From Myxococcus stipitatus (GTDB taxonomy: Bacteria > Myxococcota > Myxococcia > Myxococcales > Myxococcaceae): DNA of 64,000 bases. Location of the stretch: assembly GCF_021412625.1 (NCBI RefSeq), contig NZ_JAKCFI010000015.1, positions 1 to 64,000 on the forward strand, given 5' to 3'. Of the stretch, positions 58,017 through 64,000 are shown one piece after another. The position numbers were made by a program, and so were the translations under genes. The first letter of the stretch is position 1. The number at the start of each line of letters is the position of its first letter. The notes beneath the pieces are model-generated. The model searched no databases. It worked only from the letters and a program-made list of their open reading frames with translations, and was not told where the DNA came from.

Positions 58017-60359
58017 ATGGTGGAAGAGACCCGTCCAACCGCGCAGGAGCTGCTGTCGCTGCCACGGCTCGCGCCCCTGGTGCCCATGCTGTACGTGGCC
58101 TGGACGGACGGCGAGCTGACCTCCGCGGAGATTCGCGCCCTGGGCGCCGCCGCCCGGGCCCAGTCCTGGTTGGACCTGCGCTCCACCACCGTGCTCGCCC
58201 GGTGGCTGGACCCGCTGATGCCCCCCGCCCCCAGCGAGCTCGCCGTCCTGCGCGACCACATCCGCGCCGCCGCGGACCGGCTGTCGACCAGCCCCCAGGA
58301 GAGCCTCGCGGAGCTGGGCGCGAAGCTGGCGGAGCTCGTCTCCGGCACCACCGAGCTGCCGCCCTCCGTCCAGGACCTCGCGCGCGAGCTGGCCGCCGTG
58401 GAGGCCGTGCTCGGCGTCTCCGGCCGGGAGGCCGTGCGCGCCCTCGTCCCCTCCGCCGCGCCCGAGCCCCGCCGCGTCGGCCCCACCGAGCCCACGTCCT
58501 TCGCCCCGGAGGCGCTGCGCGCGGTGCTCGACCGCACCTACCCCGACGTGCGCGCCCAGGTCCGCCGCTGGCTGGAGGACCCCGCCTTCCGACACCCCGA
58601 GGCGCCCCGCGACACCTTCGCGCAGCGCGAGCAGGTCTTCGCCTGGCTGAAGCAGCTCGCCGACGCGGGCCTGGGCCGCATCGCGTTCCCCCAGGGCGCC
58701 GAGACGAGCGCGGACCTGGGCGCCTTCATCGCCGCCTTCGAGACGCTGGCCCTCTTCGACCTGAGCCTCGTGGTGAAGGCCGGCGTCCACTTCGGCCTGT
58801 TCGGCGCGAGCATCCTCTTCCTCGGCACGGAGCGGCACCACCGCGAGTACCTCCCGAAGGTCGCCTCGCTGGAGCTGCCCGGCTGCTTCGCGATGAGCGA
58901 GCTGGGCCACGGCTCCAACGTGCGCGACGTGGAGACGGTGGCCCGCTACGACGCGGAGAAGGGCGACTTCGTGGTGCACACGCCCACGGACACCGCGCGC
59001 AAGGAGTGGATCGGCAACGCCGCGCGCCACGGCCGCGTCGCCACGGTGTTCGCGCAGCTCGAGGTGGGCGGCAAGGGCCTGGGCGTCCACGCGCTGCTGG
59101 TGCCGCTGCGCGACGAGCACGGCAAGGTCCTGCCCGGGGTGCGCATCGAGGACTGCGGTCGGAAGATGGGCCTCAACGGCGTGGACAACGGCCGCATCTG
59201 GTTCGACCACGTGCGCGTGCCCCGGGAGAACCTGCTGGACCGCTTCGGGCAGGTGAGCCCGGAGGGCCACTACACCAGCGCCATCTCCAGCGACGGCCGG
59301 CGCTTCTTCACCATGCTGGGCACGCTGGTGGCGGGCCGGGTGAGCGTGGCGTGCGCGTCGCTGAGCGCGGCCAAGAGCGGCCTCACCATCGCCGTGCGCT
59401 ACGGCGACCTGCGCCGCCAGTTCGGGCCTCCGGGCGCGCGGGAGGTGCGACTGCTCGACCACCAGGTGCACCAGCTGCGCCTGCTCGTGCCGCTGGCGAA
59501 GACGTACGCGCTGGACTTCGCGCTGGAGTACCTCGTGGACCGCTACGTGAAGCGGACGGAGGAGGACGCGATGGAGGTGGAGGCGCTCGCCGCGGGCCTC
59601 AAGGCGTACGCGTCGTGGCACTGCACGGCGGTGCTCCAGGAGGCGCGCGAGGCGTGCGGGGGGCAGGGCTACCTGGAGGAGAACCGCCTGCCCACGCTCA
59701 AGGCGGACACTGACATCTTCACCACCTTCGAGGGCGACAACACCGTGCTGATGCAGCTGGTGGCCAAGAGCCTGCTGACGGGCTACCGCCAGCGCTTCGA
59801 GGACGACCGCGTCTTCGCGGTGCTCAAGCTCATCGCGGACAAGGCCACCGCCATGGCGGACCGCAACCCCATCAGCATCCGCCGCACCGGCAGCGAGCAC
59901 CTGCGCGACGGCGACTACCAGCTGCGCGCGCTGCGCTACCGCGAGGAGGACCTGCTGGCCTCCGTGGCCAGGCGCATCCGCAAGCGGCTGGGCGCGGGCG
60001 TGGAGGCGTTCGCCGCCTTCGACCAGGTGCAGGCCCACCTCGTCGCGCTGGCGCACGCGCACGTGGAGCGCGTGGTGCTGGAGCAGTTCCTCCGGGGCGT
60101 GGCCCAGGTGAGCGACCCCGGCCTCAAGCTGCTGCTCGGGCGGCTGTGCGACCTCTACGGCCTGTCCTGCCTGGAGGCCCACGGCGGCTGGTTCCTGGAG
60201 CACGGCCTCATGGAGGGCAACAAGGCCCTGGCCATCCGCAAGGAGGTGGTGAAGCTGTGCACGGAAGTGCGCCCGGACGCGGTGGCCCTGGTGGACGCGT
60301 TCGGCATTCCGGACACCTGCCTCGCCGCGCCCATCGGCCTGGGCCACCTGTCGCCCTGA
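58017..60359 (+). CDS. Acyl-CoA oxidase/dehydrogenase with N-terminal TerB-like domain
   Basis: A 780-residue fusion. Residues 8-155 are a helical domain like TerB (PLVPMLYVAWTDGELTSAEI, DGELTxxE pattern). The rest is an acyl-CoA oxidase-type flavoprotein: CFAMSELGHGSNVRDVET for FAD and substrate, and the catalytic Glu in TTFEGDNTVLMQ, the acyl-CoA oxidase form of the motif rather than that of short-chain dehydrogenases. The extended C-terminus (to EAHGGWFLEHGL) is also oxidase-like. It would carry out the first step of fatty acid beta-oxidation. TerB-like domains bind metal or sit at membranes; the fusion is unusual. A longer frame upstream has no start signal. Confidence 0.85.
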   Translation: MVEETRPTAQELLSLPRLAPLVPMLYVAWTDGELTSAEIRALGAAARAQSWLDLRSTTVLARWLDPLMPPAPSELAVLRDHIRAAADRLSTSPQESLAELGAKLAELVSGTTELPPSVQDLARELAAVEAVLGVSGREAVRALVPSAAPEPRRVGPTEPTSFAPEALRAVLDRTYPDVRAQVRRWLEDPAFRHPEAPRDTFAQREQVFAWLKQLADAGLGRIAFPQGAETSADLGAFIAAFETLALFDLSLVVKAGVHFGLFGASILFLGTERHHREYLPKVASLELPGCFAMSELGHGSNVRDVETVARYDAEKGDFVVHTPTDTARKEWIGNAARHGRVATVFAQLEVGGKGLGVHALLVPLRDEHGKVLPGVRIEDCGRKMGLNGVDNGRIWFDHVRVPRENLLDRFGQVSPEGHYTSAISSDGRRFFTMLGTLVAGRVSVACASLSAAKSGLTIAVRYGDLRRQFGPPGAREVRLLDHQVHQLRLLVPLAKTYALDFALEYLVDRYVKRTEEDAMEVEALAAGLKAYASWHCTAVLQEAREACGGQGYLEENRLPTLKADTDIFTTFEGDNTVLMQLVAKSLLTGYRQRFEDDRVFAVLKLIADKATAMADRNPISIRRTGSEHLRDGDYQLRALRYREEDLLASVARRIRKRLGAGVEAFAAFDQVQAHLVALAHAHVERVVLEQFLRGVAQVSDPGLKLLLGRLCDLYGLSCLEAHGGWFLEHGLMEGNKALAIRKEVVKLCTEVRPDAVALVDAFGIPDTCLAAPIGLGHLSP

Positions 60360-60368
60360 GCCACCCGC

Positions 60369-60998
60369 CTACTGGATGAGGCCGGGCGCGCGGAACACCT
60401 CTCCGTCGCGCCCCTCCACGCGCAGGCTGGCGTCGTCGGACGGGCTCACCCGCAGCTCCACGCGCGGCTGCCCCCGCCGGTCGACCAGCAGCAGGCCCGG
60501 CGCGCCGTGCTCGTCCGCGCCCAGGATGGCGCGCGGGCGGCCATCCGCGTCCGCCAGCTCCAGGCGCGACGAGCCGTCCACCTGGAGCCCCACCGCGAAC
60601 AGGTCCACCCCTCCGGGCTTGGACAGGGTCAAGCGGGGCGCCTCGTCGGAGTACACCGTCAGCTCCGCCAGCGACTCGCCTCCGCTCGTGGAGAAGCGCA
60701 GCCGCGGCGAGCCATCCTCCGCCACGCCGAGCAGCGCGCGCGGACGCCCCTCGCCGTCATGGAGCACCAGCCCCGCGCCACCCGCCGCGTCCATGCCGAG
60801 CGAGGCGCGCGTCCGCCCCCGCGCGTCGTTGAGCACCAGGCGCGACGCGACCAGCTCCCCGGCGGAGTGCGCCGGAGTCGTCCGCAGCGCCGCCGCGCCC
60901 AACCCCAGCCCCGCGAGCGCGAGCGCCGAGAACGTCAATCCCTGCAAGCGCCGGCAGCGCCGCTCCAACCGCTCCACGCGCGTGTCCAATGCATCCAT
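60369..60998 (-). CDS. Membrane-anchored repeat protein
   Basis: A 209-residue protein. A short coiled-coil start (LDTRVERLERRCRRLQ) is followed by one membrane segment (about 18-38). The outer part is built from repeats of about 22-25 residues with the pattern L-x-L-x-D-xx-G-R-P-R-A-x-L-G (for example LVLHDGEGRPRALLGVAEDG and LELADADGRPRAILGADEHG), probably a repetitive beta structure. Function unknown. GGGAGG lies before the ATG at 60998. It converges with the acyl-CoA oxidase gene 9 bp away. Confidence 0.75.
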   Translation of the reverse strand: MDALDTRVERLERRCRRLQGLTFSALALAGLGLGAAALRTTPAHSAGELVASRLVLNDARGRTRASLGMDAAGGAGLVLHDGEGRPRALLGVAEDGSPRLRFSTSGGESLAELTVYSDEAPRLTLSKPGGVDLFAVGLQVDGSSRLELADADGRPRAILGADEHGAPGLLLVDRRGQPRVELRVSPSDDASLRVEGRDGEVFRAPGLIQ

Positions 60999-61144
60999 CG
61001 TCCGACCTCCCGCCCGGGCCATGTGCGCCCGGCGGAGACAGGTTAGCGGAAAGGCGGCCCCCACCGCTCACGGCCCCGCGGCACGACATGGACGAGGCCC
61101 GCGCGATAGAGTGCCACCCCTACGCGTCCGCGGTGGGAGGTCGT

Positions 61145-62275
61145 GTGCAAATCAAGGGTCCGCACTCCAGCAGCTCCGTCCATTCCACGAAGCAGGGTCA
61201 GGCCGCGCGAGAGACCACCGGCCCCCAGCAGGGTCCGGCCCCCCAGGCGCCAGCGGCCCCACCGCCCGCGAAGGCGCCCCCCGCCGACAAGTTCGCGAAG
61301 GGGGAGCCAAAGAACGACGCCGCCGTGAAGGGGGCCACCGCGCAGGAGCTGAAGGACGCCCACGCCTCGACCGTCGTCAACCTCGCCAGGCGCGGCTCCG
61401 TCTACAAGGGCAATGGCCCGTCGAAGCTCGCCCAGGGGACGGAGAACCTCCAGACGATGCTGGGGTACTCCCCGGAGAAGTCCGTCGCCAGCGCGAAGCT
61501 CCTGACCCAGGTGGCCCAGGGCTCGGACCCGCGCATCATCGACAACGCCGAGTTCAGGGACGGGGCCTGCAGCGGCTTCGTGCGCGAGTGGATCCGCCTG
61601 GGCACGGAGGCGAACGCGAACCCCGCGGCCGGCGCGAAGGCGTTCCAGGAGATGATGAAGGGGGACCTCTCGCCTGTCTTCGACGGACAGCGCGCGATGT
61701 CCGCGAGCCGGATGCAGGCGGATGCGTGCAGGCAGCGGCGAGACGCGCTGCACCAGGAGGCGACCCGCATCCAGAGCGGCGCCAAGGACCTGCCGAAGGA
61801 GGAAATCCCCAAGGCCATCGCGCGGATGAAGGAGATCCACTCCCAGCTCTCCGACCTCAGCGGCGAAATCAACCCGCTGGTCGCCCAGGAGCTCAAGGAC
61901 CGCGGCGCGGGCCTGACGCCCGTCGCGGTCCACCCGGCCGGTGGCATCTCCGCGGCCACGGAGACGTTCGGCTACGCCAAGATGCCGACCTACCAGGGGC
62001 TGGTGGACACCCTGCGCGCCGCCACGACCCAGAACGGGTTCTATCGCCTCGAGCTGAAGGGCTCCGACAACCAGGGCCACGTCATCGGCCTGCAGAAGAC
62101 GGATTCGAAGTGCCGGTTCATGGACCCCAACAACGGGGACTGGCAGGTCGGCAACCACGAGGACCTGTGCAGGGCCGTCGCCCTGGCGGTGGACTTCACC
62201 TACGGCAGCGCCGACAAGCCCTCGCAGCAGTTCCCGGAGTTCCGTCTCATCCGCTACGACGCGAACGCGTCGTGA
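61145..62275 (+). CDS. YopT-type (peptidase C58) cysteine protease
   Basis: A 376-residue protein with the C58 catalytic triad in order: Cys in DGACSGFVREWIRL (C142), His in NQGHVIGLQ (H312) and Asp in FMDPNNGDW (D327). YopT and AvrPphB, the family models, are secreted effectors that cut host proteins. Residues 1-70 are low-complexity (Ser, Gln, Pro, Ala), like the N-termini of secreted effectors; no classical signal peptide is present. I chose GTG at 61145 because GGGAGG lies four bases upstream; ATG at 61088 would add 19 residues. A helical insert (about 185-255) separates Cys and His. A target and a secretion route are unknown; use against prey or competitors is inference. A hairpin follows. 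Confidence 0.78.
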   Translation: MQIKGPHSSSSVHSTKQGQAARETTGPQQGPAPQAPAAPPPAKAPPADKFAKGEPKNDAAVKGATAQELKDAHASTVVNLARRGSVYKGNGPSKLAQGTENLQTMLGYSPEKSVASAKLLTQVAQGSDPRIIDNAEFRDGACSGFVREWIRLGTEANANPAAGAKAFQEMMKGDLSPVFDGQRAMSASRMQADACRQRRDALHQEATRIQSGAKDLPKEEIPKAIARMKEIHSQLSDLSGEINPLVAQELKDRGAGLTPVAVHPAGGISAATETFGYAKMPTYQGLVDTLRAATTQNGFYRLELKGSDNQGHVIGLQKTDSKCRFMDPNNGDWQVGNHEDLCRAVALAVDFTYGSADKPSQQFPEFRLIRYDANAS

Positions 62276-62285
62276 CCTGACGGCA

Positions 62286-62314
62286 CCCGCCCGGGCCCCA
62301 TGCGCCCGGACGGG
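62286..62314. terminator. Hairpin between convergent genes
   Basis: CCCGCCCGGGC and GCCCGGACGGG pair over 11 positions with one mismatch around a 7-base loop. It lies 10 bases after the protease stop and 6 bases beyond the stop of the convergent lipoprotein, so it may terminate both. Confidence 0.55.
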
Positions 62315-62320
62315 AGCGCC

Positions 62321-63094
62321 TCAGATGTCGACGAAGTTCTCCTGGGCGGGCGCGGCGTCGCGGCGGATGGGACGCCCCGCGCCGAAGAGGAAGCCCAGCT
62401 TGAACTGGACGAAGCCTCCACCAAAGCCCGCGCCCACCTCGGAGTCCGAGTCCGTGGAGTTGAACTCACCGATGACGGGGACGGAGACGCCCACCTCGGG
62501 CATCAAGCGGAAGCCGTTCGTGACGCGCAGCGCGTAGCCCACGGACGCGCCCACGCTCACGAGGTTGACGGCCACGCTCTCGGTCGCCGAGCTCCCGGAG
62601 ATGCGCGTGGCGCTGACGCGAGGCCCCAGCACCAGCTCGGAGCCCCCCGCCGTCTTGAAGCCCACCAGCACGGGCACCGCCACGTTCACATAGCTGCCCA
62701 CGTCCGAGTCGTCGTCCCCCAGGAACACGCCCATCACCGAGGGCGCCAGCGACACGGCCAGGTCCGGGTCGTCCGGATGGGTGAGCAGGAACTTCGACTG
62801 GAGCTCCGCCAGCGAGGACCCGAAGCGCACGCCCAGGTCCACCCGGTCCGTCACGCCAAAGCGCAACGCCAGGTCGAGGTGGGGGTAGTAGAGCGCATCC
62901 GAATCCGCCTCTCCCTCCAGGCCCTCGTCCGAGTCACCCGCCAGGACCGCCGCGCCCCCCACCCCCGGCTCGATGGCGAACTGGAACCTGCCCTGGCCCA
63001 GCGTGTCCGCCGTCTGGACATGGCTCACCGACACGCACCCCGTGCCCAGCAACCCCAGGCACACGGATGCGGCAACGACCGCGCGACGCAGCAT
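62321..63094 (-). CDS. Envelope lipoprotein, probable outer-membrane beta-structure
   Basis: A 257-residue lipoprotein (lipobox LGTGC, C20). The mature part has alternating polar and hydrophobic strands and Gly/Asp turns (LDLALRFGVTDRVDLGVRFG; VTNGFRLMPEVGVSVPVIGE), ending with a hydrophobic LGFLFGAG strand, as in small outer-membrane beta-barrels. No catalytic motif. GGAGGGGG lies upstream of the ATG at 63094; the longer frame to 63181 would spoil the signal. It is divergent from the DUF3293 gene. Confidence 0.75.
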   Translation of the reverse strand: MLRRAVVAASVCLGLLGTGCVSVSHVQTADTLGQGRFQFAIEPGVGGAAVLAGDSDEGLEGEADSDALYYPHLDLALRFGVTDRVDLGVRFGSSLAELQSKFLLTHPDDPDLAVSLAPSVMGVFLGDDDSDVGSYVNVAVPVLVGFKTAGGSELVLGPRVSATRISGSSATESVAVNLVSVGASVGYALRVTNGFRLMPEVGVSVPVIGEFNSTDSDSEVGAGFGGGFVQFKLGFLFGAGRPIRRDAAPAQENFVDI

Positions 63095-63272
63095 GAGTGG
63101 AACCCCCTCCACGTCCAACCGGCCCTGGCTTGGAGCGTTGGAACGTTTCGGGCGCCTCCGACGTCGCGGAATTTCAGACATTCAATCCGGTTGCTTCTGG
63201 ACGGTTCCGCCCGGGGATGCCTCCCCCCGGGCGGGGCTGACACCCACGTGGGGCGGACGGCACAATGCACGA

Positions 63273-63731
63273 ATGAGACAGGGCGACCCTGAGCGGCTGA
63301 TGGAGGCCTACCGCGCGACCCGCTACGTCATCCGCCCGCATGCGACCACGGGCGGCGTGGAGCAGGTGCTCCAGGTGGGACGCCTGCACCCGGCGCTGGA
63401 TGCCGCGCTGCTCTCGCGCGGCCACCACACGTGGGCGTTCATCACCGCGTGGAACCCCGGCTCCCGACCCCAGGGGAAGGACGAGAACCAGCGGGCACAG
63501 GAGCGGTTGGTGGCGCAGCTCGTCGCGGGAGGATGGGTGCCCGCGCCCGCCATCGGCGAGGCCGAGGATGGCAGCTGGTCCGAGCAGAGCCTCTTCGTTC
63601 CAGGCCTGCCACGCGGCGACGCCGAGCGCTTCGGCCGGGCCTTCGGTCAGGTCGCCGTGCTCGTGGGGCGCACGGGGGCTCCGGCGGAGCTGCTGCTGTG
63701 CGGGGGCGACCTCTTCGCGCCGACTCCCTGA
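63273..63731 (+). CDS. DUF3293-domain protein
   Basis: A 152-residue cytosolic protein. WAFITAWNPGSRP, followed by N.RAQERLVAQL, GGWVPAPAIGEAEDGSWSEQ and SLFVPGL, is the pattern of the DUF3293 family of unknown function. The ATG at 63273 is followed at once by the conserved helix (LMEAYRATRYVI). A long hairpin follows its stop codon, so it is probably a single-gene transcript. Confidence 0.8.
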   Translation: MRQGDPERLMEAYRATRYVIRPHATTGGVEQVLQVGRLHPALDAALLSRGHHTWAFITAWNPGSRPQGKDENQRAQERLVAQLVAGGWVPAPAIGEAEDGSWSEQSLFVPGLPRGDAERFGRAFGQVAVLVGRTGAPAELLLCGGDLFAPTP

Positions 63732-63736
63732 CACGG

Positions 63737-63783
63737 CCCGCCAACTCCTTGCGCCGTGCACGGTGCGCCACGGAGTTGGCGGG
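63737..63783 (+). terminator. Long hairpin after the DUF3293 gene
   Basis: CCCGCCAACTCC and GGAGTTGGCGGG form a perfect 12-bp stem starting five bases after the stop codon. The 23-base interior (GCGCCGTGCACGGTGCGC) can pair with itself, extending the structure. It is the strongest terminator candidate in the window. Confidence 0.7.
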
Positions 63784-63849
63784 AAGGCCCTCCCCGGGGC
63801 CACATGGGCGAGTAGGGTCGCCCCCCTGCGAATCCTGGAGCCCACCCCG

Positions 63850-64000
63850 ATGACGTCCCAGCCCCCCACGACGCCCGCCTACGCGCGTCCCAGCGTCGTC
63901 CTGCTCGCCGGTGCCTTCGTCGCCGGCATGGCCCTGTTCCTCCACGGCGGCTGCTCGTCGGATGACGACACGCCCGACGAGGAGCCCCAGTATGGGACGT
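63850..64000 (+). CDS. Lipoprotein, N-terminal part (runs off window)
   Basis: The first 50 codons encode MTSQPPTTPAYARPSVVLLA and then a hydrophobic signal ending LHGGCSSDDDTPDEEPQ, a lipoprotein signal with an Asp at +4 and an acidic linker. The downstream domain is outside the window, so no function can be given. The ATG at 63850 fits the signal; no strong ribosome-binding site is seen. Confidence 0.7.
   Translation, partial: MTSQPPTTPAYARPSVVLLAGAFVAGMALFLHGGCSSDDDTPDEEPQYGT

Overview
The DNA is very GC-rich and densely coding. Several traits point to a myxobacterium close to Myxococcus, Corallococcus or Pyxidicoccus (Myxococcaceae): many lipoproteins with proline- or PDSG-rich linkers, Ser/Thr kinases, FHA proteins, very large TPR and membrane proteins, and basic histone-H1-like tails. 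The genus is an inference from gene content. I saw no rRNA, tRNA or CRISPR array.

Layout. 1-2750 is a mobile-element scar: the edge of an IS3-type transposase, an IS3 transposase tail, large inverted and tandem repeats, and a truncated IS21 IstB. These flank one intact metallo-beta-lactamase-fold gene. 2832-4049 encodes a secreted HExxH peptidase with lectin-like repeats. 4133-8992 is an island of two SYLF-domain genes and several small basic proteins, some with a membrane anchor (one fused to a histone-H1-like tail). 9148-16000 carries a vWA (YfbK-type) protein, a glucosamine-6-phosphate deaminase, an amidase, 6-phosphofructokinase and an acyl-CoA ligase. 16080-20468 has a lipoprotein hydrolase, an FHA protein and a metallophosphoesterase. 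20472-23112 is a tightly overlapping mtnP-mtnA-aldolase operon. It matches the methylthioadenosine 'DHAP shunt' and is divergent from an arsR-SRPBCC-SRPBCC operon.

24717-35350 holds a CBS protein, an alpha/beta hydrolase, a lipoprotein protein-arginine deiminase (PAD) overlapping a HEAT-type gene, a histidine kinase/response regulator pair with a vWA-family paralogue that has lost its vWA domain, and a VanX-like dipeptidase with queC and a lipoprotein. 35372-44920 is one 3182-residue TPR protein. It is divergent from a Ser/Thr kinase fused to a class III cyclase-type domain; the shared 154-bp gap contains a symmetric GGCAA-N5-TTGCC element that fits sigma-54 spacing. 47651-55048 encodes a PepSY-like lipoprotein, an NlpC/P60 lipoprotein and a 1957-residue polytopic membrane protein with a zinc ribbon. 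The right end carries a GNAT, an endonuclease III homologue, a PLD-type synthase, a TerB-like/acyl-CoA oxidase fusion, a repeat-bearing membrane-anchored protein, a YopT-type (C58) cysteine protease, an envelope lipoprotein, a DUF3293 protein and the start of another lipoprotein.

The points I find most worth following are the lipoprotein PAD, the YopT-like protease, the MTA shunt operon, the SYLF/basic-tail island, the vWA-less paralogue beside a two-component system, and the kinase-cyclase/giant-TPR divergent pair with its symmetric promoter-like element.
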